Shown here piece after piece: positions 25,576 through 34,137 of a DNA stretch of 41,551 nt. The stretch is from NCBI GenBank assembly GCA_900551995.1, contig URXW01000012.1, forward strand, positions 1 through 41,551, given 5' to 3'. A program made the position numbers and the translations under genes. The number at the start of each line of letters is the position of its first letter. The first letter of the stretch is position 1. The notes beneath the pieces are model-generated. The model ran no database searches. It saw only the letters and a list, made by a program, of their open reading frames with translations, and was not told the DNA's origin. This DNA is from an uncultured Eubacteriales bacterium (GTDB lineage Bacteria; Bacillota; Clostridia; Oscillospirales; Oscillospiraceae).

Positions 25576-25595
25576 CACGCCCCACGGGGCGGAGT
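25576..25595 (+). other. Small hairpin between sensor genes and galK
   Basis: CGCCCC (25578-25583) pairs with GGGGCG (25586-25591), with flanking CA/TG pairs possible across a bulge. No T-run follows. It may be a processing or stabilising element in the long transcript; no promoter is evident in the 78-base gap. Confidence 0.35.
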
Positions 25596-25619
25596 GTGTG
25601 AACGAGGAGGCAACGGACA

Positions 25620-26900
25620 ATGGCAGAGACAAGGCTGGAGGCATATTTGCGGCAGGAGGCGTTCGGCGAGACGCTGACACATCTTTACGGTGCGGAGGGC
25701 AGAGAGCGGGCGCGGACGCGCTGCGCGGAGGTCATGGAGGGGTTCGAGAAGTCCTTCGGCTATCCGGCGGAGGCTCTGTTCAGCGCGCCCGGACGCACGG
25801 AGATCGGCGGGAACCATACGGATCACCAGCGGGGCTGCGTGCTTGCCGCCGCAGTGGATCTGGACATTCTGGCGGCGGCGGCCGGTAACGGGAGCGGGGT
25901 CATCCGCGTGCTGTCCCAGGGCTATCCCATGACGGAGGTGGCTCTCGGTGAGCTGACGCCGCGGGAGGACGAGGTGAACACCTCGGCGGCGTTGATACGG
26001 GGCGTTGCCGCCCGCATGAGCGAGCTGGGCTGCGACCTGCGGAACAGGGGGCTGGATGTGTATATGACCTCTACCGTCCCCAAGGGGAGCGGGCTGAGCT
26101 CCTCCGCCGCCTATGAGGTGCTGATGGGCACCATGCTCAACGAGCTGTTCTGGGAGGGACACTGCACGCCGGTGGAGCTGGCGCAGATCGGGCAGTACGC
26201 GGAGAACGTGTTCTTCGGGAAGCCCTGCGGCCTGATGGACCAGACGGCGTCCTCGGTGGGCGGCGTGGTGTTCATCGACTTCGCGGACACGGATCATCCG
26301 CTGGTGGAGAAGGTGGACGTGGATCTCCACGCCTACGGCTACGCCCTGTGTATTCTGGACTCCGGCGCAGGGCACGAGGGGCTGACGGACGAGTACCGCG
26401 CCATCACCGACGAGCTGGCGGCGGTGTGCCGCGTGTGCGGCAAGACGGTGCTGCGGGAGGTGCCGGAGGCGGAGTTTTTAGCGCGGCTGCCGGAGCTCAG
26501 AGCATCGGCAGGCGACAGGGCGGTGAACCGGGCGTTCCACGTCTATGCGGAGAACCGCCGCGCCAAGGCGGAGAAGGAGGCGTTGGAGCGGGGGGACTTC
26601 GAGGGCTTCCTGACGCTGGTGCGGGAGTCGGGGCGTTCCTCCGCCATGTATTTGCAGAACATTATCCCCACCGGGAGCGCGGCGGCGCAGGAGCTGATGG
26701 TGACCATCGCCCTGTGCGAGCGTATTCTGGAGGGGCGCGGCGCGGTACGCGTACACGGCGGCGGCTTCGGCGGCACGGCGCAGGCGTTCGTGCCGCTGGA
26801 CAGGCTGGAAACGTTCAAGCGGGAGACGGAGGCGGTGCTGGGACTGGGTCGCTGCCACACGGTAATGATCCGACCCGCCGGCGGCGTGAGACTGGGATAA
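25620..26900 (+). CDS. galK: Galactokinase
   Basis: A 426-residue GHMP kinase that phosphorylates D-galactose to galactose-1-phosphate with ATP, step one of the Leloir pathway. The galactokinase signature is APGRTEIGGNHTDHQ. The ATP-binding GHMP motif is PKGSGLSSSAAYEV, and a late glycine-rich motif VHGGGFGGTAQAFV closes the active site. CGLMDQTASSVGG contains the catalytic Asp. It is slightly longer than the E. coli enzyme through an N-terminal extension, which is common in Clostridia. GAGGAGG precedes the ATG. It is followed 12 bases later by galT. Confidence 0.95.
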   Translation: MAETRLEAYLRQEAFGETLTHLYGAEGRERARTRCAEVMEGFEKSFGYPAEALFSAPGRTEIGGNHTDHQRGCVLAAAVDLDILAAAAGNGSGVIRVLSQGYPMTEVALGELTPREDEVNTSAALIRGVAARMSELGCDLRNRGLDVYMTSTVPKGSGLSSSAAYEVLMGTMLNELFWEGHCTPVELAQIGQYAENVFFGKPCGLMDQTASSVGGVVFIDFADTDHPLVEKVDVDLHAYGYALCILDSGAGHEGLTDEYRAITDELAAVCRVCGKTVLREVPEAEFLARLPELRASAGDRAVNRAFHVYAENRRAKAEKEALERGDFEGFLTLVRESGRSSAMYLQNIIPTGSAAAQELMVTIALCERILEGRGAVRVHGGGFGGTAQAFVPLDRLETFKRETEAVLGLGRCHTVMIRPAGGVRLG

Positions 26901-26912
26901 GGAGAACCGGGC

Positions 26913-28397
26913 ATGAGTTACCAAGCCATTAAGGATCTGGTGGGCTACGCACACCGGACGGGACTGATAGAGGAATGTGAGCGCGTGTGGGCGGAGAATA
27001 CCCTGCTGCACGCCATGGGGCTGGAGGCGTGGGAGGAGCCGCAGGCGGCGCGGGAGCGGCCGCTGGAGGACATACTGCGGGAGCTGCTGGATGATGCGGC
27101 GGCGCGGGGGCTGATCCACGACGACGTGACCAGCCGCGATCTCTTTGATACGGAGCTGATGGGGCGTCTGACACCGCGGCCCGGACAGGTCATCCGGACG
27201 TTCTGCGACAGGTATGAGAAGGACCCGAGGGCGGCGACGGACTGGTTTTATGACCTCTGCCAGAATGCGGACTACATACGGCGGTACCGCATCGCGCGGG
27301 ATGTGAAGTGGAAGGTCGCCACCGGGTACGGGGAGCTGGACATCACCATCAACCTCTCCAAGCCGGAGAAGGACCCCAAGGCCATCGCCGCAGCGAAGGC
27401 GGCACCCCAGAGGGGGTACCCCAAGTGTCTGCTCTGCCGGGAGAACGAGGGGTACGCGGGGCGGATAGACCATCCCGCACGGCAGAACCTGCGGATCATA
27501 CCGGTGACCATCAATGAGGAGGACTGGTTCTTCCAGTACAGCCCCTACGTCTACTACAACGAGCACTGCATCGTGTTCAACGGAAAGCACACCCCCATGA
27601 AGATCGACAGAGCCACGTTCCGGAAGTTGCTGGACTTCGTGAAGCAGTTTCCCCACTACTTCGTGGGGAGCAACGCCGACCTGCCCATTGTGGGCGGCTC
27701 TATTCTGAGCCACGACCATTTTCAGGGCGGGTGCTATACCTTCGCCATGGAGAAGGCTCCCGTGGAGCGGGAGGTCGTTTTCCGGGGGTTCGAGGACGTG
27801 GAGGCGGGTATCGTCAAGTGGCCCATGTCCGTCATACGGCTGCGCTGCGGGGACGATCAGCGTCTGGTGGAGCTGGCGGATCGAATCCTCAGGGCGTGGC
27901 GGGGGTACACGGACGCGGACGCCTTCGTCCTTGCAGAGACGGAGGGGGAGAACCATAACACCATTACGCCCATCGCCCGGATGCGGGAGGGGAAGTTCGA
28001 GCTGGATCTGGTGCTGCGGAACAACATCACCACAGAGGAGTATCCCCTGGGCGTGTACCACCCCCATCAGGAGCTGCACCATATCAAGAAGGAGAATATC
28101 GGTCTCATCGAGGTCATGGGGCTGGCGGTGCTGCCCTCCCGGCTGAAGGACGAGCTGAACGGCGTGGCGCAGGCGTTGGTGCGGGGCGGCGACCTGCGGA
28201 GCGACGAGGTGCTCGCCAAGCACGCCGACTGGGCGGAGGAGCTGAAAACGCGGTATACGTTCACGGCGGAGAACGCCCAGGGGATACTGCGGCAGGAGGT
28301 GGGCGCGGTGTTCGCCACCGTGCTGGAGCACGCCGGTGTGTTCAAGTGTACAGCGGAGGGGCGGGACGCCTTTCTGCGATTTATCCATACCGTATAA
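26913..28397 (+). CDS. galT: UDP-glucose--hexose-1-phosphate uridylyltransferase (Firmicute GalT2 type)
   Basis: A 494-residue enzyme that swaps UMP between UDP-glucose and galactose-1-phosphate, step two of the Leloir pathway. It begins SYQAIKDLVGYAHRTGLIEE and contains YPKCLLCRENEGYAGR, FFQYSPYVYYNEHCIVFNGKH and the active-site segment IVGGSILSHDHFQGGCYTF, in which the HDHFQ motif takes the place of HPHxQ of the classical family. The length of about 495 matches the GalT2 class of Gram-positive bacteria rather than the 350-residue E. coli enzyme. It sits between galK and galE with short gaps. Confidence 0.94.
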   Translation: MSYQAIKDLVGYAHRTGLIEECERVWAENTLLHAMGLEAWEEPQAARERPLEDILRELLDDAAARGLIHDDVTSRDLFDTELMGRLTPRPGQVIRTFCDRYEKDPRAATDWFYDLCQNADYIRRYRIARDVKWKVATGYGELDITINLSKPEKDPKAIAAAKAAPQRGYPKCLLCRENEGYAGRIDHPARQNLRIIPVTINEEDWFFQYSPYVYYNEHCIVFNGKHTPMKIDRATFRKLLDFVKQFPHYFVGSNADLPIVGGSILSHDHFQGGCYTFAMEKAPVEREVVFRGFEDVEAGIVKWPMSVIRLRCGDDQRLVELADRILRAWRGYTDADAFVLAETEGENHNTITPIARMREGKFELDLVLRNNITTEEYPLGVYHPHQELHHIKKENIGLIEVMGLAVLPSRLKDELNGVAQALVRGGDLRSDEVLAKHADWAEELKTRYTFTAENAQGILRQEVGAVFATVLEHAGVFKCTAEGRDAFLRFIHTV

Positions 28398-28415
28398 AAC
28401 GAGGAGGACTTGTGT

Positions 28416-29405
28416 ATGAAAACCATTCTGGTGGCCGGCGGCGCCGGCTATATCGGCAGTCACATGGTGGCTCTGCTGGTGAAGCGGGGCTATGAGGTGA
28501 TCGTGGCGGACAATCTGCGTACCGGTCACTGGCAGGCGGTGAAGGGCGCGAAGAAGCTGTATGTGGGCGATCTGCGGGACAACGCCTTTTTGGAGCAGGT
28601 GTTCTCGGAGAACGACATCGACGGCGTTATCAATTTCGCCGCCTTCTCTCTGGTGGGGGAGAGCGTCACGAACCCGCTGAAATACTACGGGAACAATGTG
28701 GAGGGCGCGGTGTCTCTGCTGTCGGCCATGAAGGCGCACGGCGTGGACAAGATGGTGTTCTCCTCCACGGCGGCCACCTACGGTGAGCCGGAGAAGCAGC
28801 CCATCGAGGAGCATGACCGCACGGAGCCGACGAATCCCTACGGCGCGACGAAGCTCGCCATTGAGAATATGCTCAAGTGGTGCGACAGAGCCTATGGCAT
28901 ACGGTATGCGGCACTGCGGTACTTCAACGCCGCAGGCTCCGACACGGAGACGGGTATCGGCGAGGATCACGACCCGGAGTCCCACCTCATCCCGCTGGTG
29001 ATGAAAACGGCGTTGGGACAGCGCGACCATATCGGGATCTTCGGAGAGGACTATCCCACGGCGGACGGCACCTGCGTGCGGGATTACATCCACGTGAACG
29101 ATCTGGCGGAGGCACACCTGCTGGCGTTGGAGTATCTGGCGGGGGGCGGCAGCAGCGACGTGTTCAATCTGGGCAGCGGCGACGGCTATTCCGTGAAGGA
29201 GATCATCGAGACGGCGCGGCGCGTTACCGGACGGGAGATCAAGGCGACGGTGGAGCCGCGCCGGGCGGGAGATCCCTCTGTGCTGATCGCCTCCAACAAA
29301 AAAGCCGCCGAGGTGCTGGGCTGGAAGCCCGTGCGGGGGCTGGAGCAGATCATCTCCGACGCGTGGGCTTGGCACAGCGGCCATCCCAACGGCTACGAGG
29401 GGTGA
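28416..29405 (+). CDS. galE: UDP-glucose 4-epimerase
   Basis: A 329-residue short-chain dehydrogenase-type epimerase that interconverts UDP-galactose and UDP-glucose with bound NAD. The Rossmann motif is VAGGAGYIGSHMV, the catalytic Tyr and Lys are in YGATKLAIE, and the preceding Ser is in VFSSTAATYGEP. RYFNAAGSD and DGTCVRDYIHVNDLAEAH are standard GalE motifs. I chose the ATG at 28416, with GAGGAGG upstream; a TTG two codons earlier is less likely. It regenerates the UDP-glucose used by GalT. Confidence 0.95.
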   Translation: MKTILVAGGAGYIGSHMVALLVKRGYEVIVADNLRTGHWQAVKGAKKLYVGDLRDNAFLEQVFSENDIDGVINFAAFSLVGESVTNPLKYYGNNVEGAVSLLSAMKAHGVDKMVFSSTAATYGEPEKQPIEEHDRTEPTNPYGATKLAIENMLKWCDRAYGIRYAALRYFNAAGSDTETGIGEDHDPESHLIPLVMKTALGQRDHIGIFGEDYPTADGTCVRDYIHVNDLAEAHLLALEYLAGGGSSDVFNLGSGDGYSVKEIIETARRVTGREIKATVEPRRAGDPSVLIASNKKAAEVLGWKPVRGLEQIISDAWAWHSGHPNGYEG

Positions 29406-29409
29406 GGTC

Positions 29410-30423
29410 ATGTGCCGACTGACGCCCTTTGGCGTGTGGGAGGGCAGGGAGGTGCCCTGCATAGAGCTTTCCGACGGGGAGTACGCCGTGGAGCTGCTGC
29501 CCTACGGCGCGGCGGTGCGGGCGATCTATGTGCCGGACAGGAACGGCGACAGGCGGGATATTTGCCTGGGGTACGACCGGCTGGAGGAGTATCGGGACAG
29601 GGACGCCTGCTTCGGCGGCACCATCGGACGGTGCGCCAACCGTATTGGCGGGGCGCGGTTCACCATCGACGGCAGAGAGTACCGCGTGACCGCCAACGAG
29701 GGGGAGAACTGCCTCCACGGGGGAAACGAGGGGTTCCACAGGAGGCTGTGGGACTTCGTCTGCACCGAGGACGCGGTGACGTTCTCCTATACCTCCCCCG
29801 ATGGGGAGGAGGGGTTCCCCGGCACGGTACACACGGAGGTCACGTATCGCCTGACGGGCGGGGAGCTTAGTATCGAGTACAGAGCGAGGACGGACAGGAG
29901 CACGGTGGTGAATCTGACGAACCACGCCTATTTCAATCTGGGCGGGCACGACAGCGGCAGAGTGGACGGTCATATGCTGACGGTGCGCGCCAGCCGGTAC
30001 ACCCCCACGGACAGTGCCAACGTCCCTACAGGGACGCTGGCGGCGGTGGAGGGGACGGCACTGGAGCTTCGCAAGCCCACAGAGCTGGGGCGGCGTCTCC
30101 GGGACGCAGCCTTTAACGGCGGGCGCGGGTACGACCACAACTACGCGCTGGACGGCGGAGAGGAGGCGGCGGAGCTGTGGTGCCCCGCCACCGGTATCGG
30201 TCTGACGATGAGCACCACCATGGAGGGGATGCAGCTGTACACGGCGGGGTGGCTGACGGAGCGCGGCGGCAAGGGCGGCGCGGTCTACGGTGCGTTCCAC
30301 GGCGTGTGTCTGGAGACGCAGCATTTCCCCAACGCGGTGAACTGCCCCTCGTTCCCCTCGCCCCTCCTGCGGGCGGGGGAGACGCTGCACCAGCGGACGG
30401 CTTTCCGGTTTTTCACCCGGTAA
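29410..30423 (+). CDS. galM: Aldose 1-epimerase (mutarotase)
   Basis: A 337-residue enzyme that converts beta-D-galactose to the alpha anomer used by GalK. Recognisable segments are GGTIGRCANRIGGARFTIDG, NEGENCLHGGNEGFHRRLW, the catalytic His in NLTNHAYFNLGGH, and the catalytic Glu in GVCLETQHFPNAVN. It starts four bases after the galE stop and is the last gene before a strong terminator, which closes the operon. Confidence 0.94.
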   Translation: MCRLTPFGVWEGREVPCIELSDGEYAVELLPYGAAVRAIYVPDRNGDRRDICLGYDRLEEYRDRDACFGGTIGRCANRIGGARFTIDGREYRVTANEGENCLHGGNEGFHRRLWDFVCTEDAVTFSYTSPDGEEGFPGTVHTEVTYRLTGGELSIEYRARTDRSTVVNLTNHAYFNLGGHDSGRVDGHMLTVRASRYTPTDSANVPTGTLAAVEGTALELRKPTELGRRLRDAAFNGGRGYDHNYALDGGEEAAELWCPATGIGLTMSTTMEGMQLYTAGWLTERGGKGGAVYGAFHGVCLETQHFPNAVNCPSFPSPLLRAGETLHQRTAFRFFTR

Positions 30424-30437
30424 CGGGGCTTACGATG

Positions 30438-30477
30438 AAAAAAGAACGACAGTGCTTTAGCACTGTCGTTCTTTTTT
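30438..30477. terminator. Bidirectional terminator between galM and pyrI
   Basis: A perfect 18-bp stem pairs 30438-30455 with 30460-30477 (loop TTTA). One side starts with six A and the other ends with six T, so it terminates the gal operon (+) and the pyr operon (-). Confidence 0.95.
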
Positions 30478-30502
30478 GAATAGAAACCGGTGACGCGGGG
30501 AT

Positions 30503-30919
30503 TTACTTGGCCTCCGTCTCACAGTAGATGCAGCGGTAGGTGTGCTTCTCCGGGTCGGTGAGGATGAACTCCTGGGGCAGCTCCTGTTCCACGGAGGTGA
30601 TGCAGCGGGGGTTCCGGCAGGTGAGCACGCCGCGGATGCGCTCCGGCAGCTTGAGGGAACGCTTCTCCGCCAGCTTGCCGTTGCGGATGATGTTCACGGT
30701 GATGGAGGGGTCCACGTAGCCGATGAGATCCCAGTCCAGATCCATCTCGCGGTCGATCTTGATGATGTCCTTGCGCCCCAGCTTGCCGCTGGTGACGTTT
30801 TTCAGGATCGCCACGGTGCAGTCCAGCTCGCCCAGACCGAGGATGTTGTACAGCTCCATGGATTTGCCGGAGGTGATATGGTCGATAACAATACCGTTTT
30901 GAATGGCGTCAATGATCAT
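30503..30919 (-). CDS. pyrI: Aspartate carbamoyltransferase regulatory subunit
   Basis: A 138-residue regulatory chain of ATCase. The N-terminal allosteric domain begins MIIDAIQNGIVIDHI and includes NILGLGELDCTVAILKNV. The C-terminal zinc domain has the four cysteines in CRNPRC and CIYC. It binds nucleotides and associates with PyrB, giving feedback control of the committed step. AAGGAAG precedes the ATG, 18 bases after the pyrB stop. It is the last gene of the operon. PyrI is usual in Enterobacteria and archaea and occurs in only some Firmicutes. Confidence 0.95.
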   Translation of the reverse strand: MIIDAIQNGIVIDHITSGKSMELYNILGLGELDCTVAILKNVTSGKLGRKDIIKIDREMDLDWDLIGYVDPSITVNIIRNGKLAEKRSLKLPERIRGVLTCRNPRCITSVEQELPQEFILTDPEKHTYRCIYCETEAK

Positions 30920-30937
30920 TTCGGTACACTTCCTTTC

Positions 30938-31852
30938 TCAGTTGATGTGCAGCAGCTTGAGGATCAGTGCCATGCGGATGTACTTGCCGTTCTGCACCTG
31001 CTTGAAGTAGCAGGCGCGGGGGTCGTCGTCCACCGCCACGGAGATCTCGTTGACGCGGGGCAGGGGGTGGAGGATGCACAGATCCTTTTTGGCGGTGTTC
31101 AGCTTCTCCGGGGTGAGGATGTAGCTGTCCTTCAGGCGGAGGTAGTCCTCCTCGTTGAAGAAACGTTCACGCTGCACGCGGGTCATGTAGAGAATGTCCA
31201 GCTCCGGCATGACCTCCTCCAGAGAGGTGGACTGGGTGTAGGGGATATTATTTTTCTTGATGTACTGCTCCTTCACGTAGCGGGGGAGCTTCAGCTCCTC
31301 CGGGGAGATCAGCACGAAGCGCACGTTCTCATAGCGGCTCATGGCTGCCACCAGAGAGTGCACGGTGCGGCCAAACTTCAAATCGCCGCACAGGCCGACG
31401 GTCAGACCGTCAAAGCGTCCCTTTTCCTTGTGGATGGTCAGCAGGTCGGTCAGCGTCTGGGTGGGGTGGTTGTGGCCGCCGTCACCGGCGTTGATGATGG
31501 GCACCAGAGAACGTCTGGCCGCCACGAGGGGCGCGCCCTCCTTGGGGTGGCGCATGGCGATGATGTCGCTGTAACAGCTGACGGTGCGGATGGTGTCCGC
31601 CACGCTCTCGCCTTTGGCGGCGGAGGAGCTGTTGGCGGAGGAGAAGCCCAGCACCTGTCCGCCCAGAGACAGCATGGCACTCTCGAAGCTGAGACGGGTG
31701 CGGGTGGAGGGCTCGAAGAACAGAGTGGCGAGGATGCGCCCGTCGCACTTGTGGGCGTACTTGGCGGGGTTGTCGATGATGTCGCCGGCGGTAGTCACCA
31801 GCTCCATGATCTCCTGGGGGGAGAGCTGCAGAATGTCGATGAGATGTTCCAT
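30938..31852 (-). CDS. pyrB: Aspartate carbamoyltransferase catalytic subunit
   Basis: A 304-residue transferase that makes N-carbamoyl-aspartate from carbamoyl phosphate and aspartate. The carbamoyl-phosphate site is FEPSTRTRLSFE; GDGGHNHPTQTLTDL and LHPLPRVNEI are the other family motifs. I chose the ATG at 31850-31852, with AAAGGAGG twelve bases upstream overlapping the pyrE stop; the longer frame to 31978 is not conserved sequence. It pairs with the downstream pyrI. Confidence 0.95.
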   Translation of the reverse strand: MEHLIDILQLSPQEIMELVTTAGDIIDNPAKYAHKCDGRILATLFFEPSTRTRLSFESAMLSLGGQVLGFSSANSSSAAKGESVADTIRTVSCYSDIIAMRHPKEGAPLVAARRSLVPIINAGDGGHNHPTQTLTDLLTIHKEKGRFDGLTVGLCGDLKFGRTVHSLVAAMSRYENVRFVLISPEELKLPRYVKEQYIKKNNIPYTQSTSLEEVMPELDILYMTRVQRERFFNEEDYLRLKDSYILTPEKLNTAKKDLCILHPLPRVNEISVAVDDDPRACYFKQVQNGKYIRMALILKLLHIN

Positions 31853-31853
31853 G

Positions 31854-32504
31854 TCAGTTAGTACCTCCTTTAGTGATCCATGTTTCGTCGGACGGGTCAT
31901 CGCGGAACGCCAAGAGGCGCGCCACGTCCGCTTCGTCAATATAGCCGGCCGAGGCACCCTCGCGGGCGACGGTGTCAAGGTCGGTAAGGCTCACATTGCG
32001 GACATTGGCGGCGGCAAGACGCTCAATGCCCTTTTTCATGCCGTAGGTGAAGATACTCACCACGCCCAGCACCTCCGCGCCGGCGGCGCGGAGTGCCTCC
32101 ACGGTGTCCAGCACGCTGCCGCCGGTGGAGATAAGATCCTCGATGACCACCACCTTCTGCCCCTTTTCCAAGCGACCCTCGATCTGGTTCCTGCGGCCGT
32201 GATCCTTGCTGCCGGAGCGGACATAGCCCATGGGCAGACCCAGCAGGTGGGCGGCGATGGCGGCGTGGGCGATACCGGCGGTGGCGGTGCCCATGAGCAC
32301 CTCGGCGTCGGGGTACTCGCGCTTGACGGTGGCGGCGATGGCGTTTTCCACCAGCACGCGCACCTCGGGCGCGGTGAGGATCAGGCGGTTGTCGCAGTAG
32401 ATGGGGCTTTTGATGCCGCTTGCCCAGGTGAACGGCTCCTGCGGGCGCAGGAACACCGCGCCGATGGAGAGCAGCCCTCTGGCAACTTGACGGTTCATTT
32501 CCAT
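31854..32504 (-). CDS. pyrE: Orotate phosphoribosyltransferase
   Basis: A 216-residue enzyme that joins orotate and PRPP to give OMP. The PRPP-binding motif is VVVIEDLISTGGSVLDTVEA, and the N-terminal FTWASGIKSPIYCDNR is characteristic of PyrE. AAAGGAG lies about nine bases before the ATG. It lies 24 bases downstream of pyrF and its stop abuts the pyrB ribosome binding site. Confidence 0.95.
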   Translation of the reverse strand: MEMNRQVARGLLSIGAVFLRPQEPFTWASGIKSPIYCDNRLILTAPEVRVLVENAIAATVKREYPDAEVLMGTATAGIAHAAIAAHLLGLPMGYVRSGSKDHGRRNQIEGRLEKGQKVVVIEDLISTGGSVLDTVEALRAAGAEVLGVVSIFTYGMKKGIERLAAANVRNVSLTDLDTVAREGASAGYIDEADVARLLAFRDDPSDETWITKGGTN

Positions 32505-32528
32505 AGATACGTCTCCTTTCCTTGGGGC

Positions 32529-33227
32529 TTAGCCCACAAACTCAGCTTTGCAGCGTGCATACGCCGCCACGGGGTCGTCCGCCTGGGTGATGGGGCGACC
32601 CACCACGATGTAGTCCGCGCCCAGCTTCTGCGCCTCGGCGGGGGTGGTGACGCGCTTCTGGTCGTCGCTGGCGGCGTCGGCGAAGCGGACGCCGGGCGTG
32701 ACCGTGAGGAAGTCCGCGCCGCAGAGGGCGTGGATGATGCCCGCCTCACGGGGGGAGCAGACCACGCCGTCCAGCCCGGCCTTGGCGGCGTTCTCCGCGT
32801 AGTGGAGCACCACGCGCTCGATAGGCTCGTGGATCAGCAGCTCACGCTCCATGCGTTCCTGATCCGTGGAGGTCAGCTGGGTGACGGCGATGAGCAGGGG
32901 GCGGGTGCCGTCAGGACGGGTCAGACCCTCCAGCGCGGCGGTCATCATCGCCTGCGTGCCGGCGGCGTGGAGGTTCACAATGTCCACATCCAGAGCGGAG
33001 AGGGACGCCATCGCCTTTTTCACCGTGTTGGGGATGTCGTGGAGCTTCAGATCGAGGAAGATCCTGTGACCCCGTGCGCGGATGTCCCGCACGATCTGGG
33101 GCCCCTCGGCGTAGAAAAGCTCCATGCCGATCTTGACGAAGGGCTTTTCCCCGGTGAAGCGATCCAGAAAGGACAGCGTCTTTTCCCGGCTGTCGAAGTC
33201 CAATGCGATGATAACGTCCTTACCCAT
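32529..33227 (-). CDS. pyrF: Orotidine 5'-phosphate decarboxylase
   Basis: A 232-residue TIM-barrel enzyme that converts OMP to UMP, the last step of the pathway. The catalytic segment is IFLDLKLHDIPNTVKKAM (the D-x-K-x-x-D motif), with IIALDFDSREKTLSFLD at the N terminus and VTPGVRFADAASDDQKRV plus YIVVGRPIT at the phosphate site. The ATG at 33225-33227 was chosen over the GTG three codons upstream because GGAGG overlaps that GTG. It overlaps the pyrD stop by eight bases. Confidence 0.95.
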   Translation of the reverse strand: MGKDVIIALDFDSREKTLSFLDRFTGEKPFVKIGMELFYAEGPQIVRDIRARGHRIFLDLKLHDIPNTVKKAMASLSALDVDIVNLHAAGTQAMMTAALEGLTRPDGTRPLLIAVTQLTSTDQERMERELLIHEPIERVVLHYAENAAKAGLDGVVCSPREAGIIHALCGADFLTVTPGVRFADAASDDQKRVTTPAEAQKLGADYIVVGRPITQADDPVAAYARCKAEFVG

Positions 33228-34137
33228 GGTGGGCACCTCCTATAATGTCATTGATGTCCTGTATGCCGTAAGCCGCCATTGCGGACGGCAGGGCTTCTAC
33301 GATTTTTTGGCAGGCGAAGGGGTCAACGAGATTCGCCGCGCCCACGCCGACGGCGGTGGCTCCCGCCAGCATCAGCTCCAGCACGTCCTCCGCGCAGGAG
33401 ACGCCGCCCATGCCCACGATGGGGATGCGAACCGCCTCGTAGACCTGATAGACCATGCGTACCGCCAAGGGGAAGATGCCGGGACCGGACATACCGCCGG
33501 TGCCGTTCGCCAGCAGCGGGCGGCGGCGTTTCAGGTCGATACGCATACCCGGCAGGGTGTTGATGAGGCTGACGCCGTCCGCGCCGGCGTCCTCGCAGGC
33601 TTTGGCGACGGCGGCGATGTCCGCGGCGGCGGGGGAGAGCTTCAGGATAAGGGGCTTTTTCGTCACAGCCCGCACCGCCCGCGTCACCGCCGCGGCGGTG
33701 TCCGGCGACGCGCCGAAGGCGGCTCCGCCGCCGTGGACGTTGGGGCAGGAGATGTTGACCTCGATCCAGCCCACCTGCACTTCATCGTCCAGCCGGCGGC
33801 AGACCTCGGTGTACTCGTCGATGGAGAAGCCGCTGACGTTCGCCATCACCGGCTTGCGGAAGATCTCCTTCAGCCGAGGCAGCTCGTGGGAGAGCACCGC
33901 GTCGATGCCGGGGTTTTGCAGTCCCACGGAGTTCAGCAGGCCGCCGGCGTACTCCGCGATACGGGGGGTGGGGTTGCCGAACCGGGGCTCGCGGGTGGTG
34001 CCCTTGAAGGAGAAGGTGCCCAGTATATTGATGTCGTAGAGCTTGGCAAATTCCTGCCCGAAGCCGAAGGTGCCGCTGGCGGGGATAATGGGGTTGTCCA
34101 GCGGGAGACCGCAGAGGGTCACCGATGTATTCACCAT
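33220..34137 (-). CDS. pyrD: Dihydroorotate dehydrogenase, NAD-dependent type 1B catalytic subunit
   Basis: A 305-residue FMN enzyme that oxidises dihydroorotate to orotate. IIPASGTFGFGQEFAKLYD and GTFSFKGTTREPRFGNPTPRIAE are characteristic, as is the active-site loop VNISCPNVHGGGAAFG with its cysteine. GGVSCAEDVLELMLAGATAVGVG is the FMN phosphate site. Type 1B enzymes need the PyrK partner, encoded just upstream with a 7-base overlap. AAAGGAGG lies before the ATG at 34135-34137; the longer frame to 34710 is an unrelated extension over pyrK. Confidence 0.95.
   Translation of the reverse strand: MVNTSVTLCGLPLDNPIIPASGTFGFGQEFAKLYDINILGTFSFKGTTREPRFGNPTPRIAEYAGGLLNSVGLQNPGIDAVLSHELPRLKEIFRKPVMANVSGFSIDEYTEVCRRLDDEVQVGWIEVNISCPNVHGGGAAFGASPDTAAAVTRAVRAVTKKPLILKLSPAAADIAAVAKACEDAGADGVSLINTLPGMRIDLKRRRPLLANGTGGMSGPGIFPLAVRMVYQVYEAVRIPIVGMGGVSCAEDVLELMLAGATAVGVGAANLVDPFACQKIVEALPSAMAAYGIQDINDIIGGAHHG

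Noticed and set aside
26478..29462. Minus-strand open frame of 994 codons opposite galK-galT-galE
   Set aside because: It runs antisense through three well-conserved galactose genes and has shadow-like composition.
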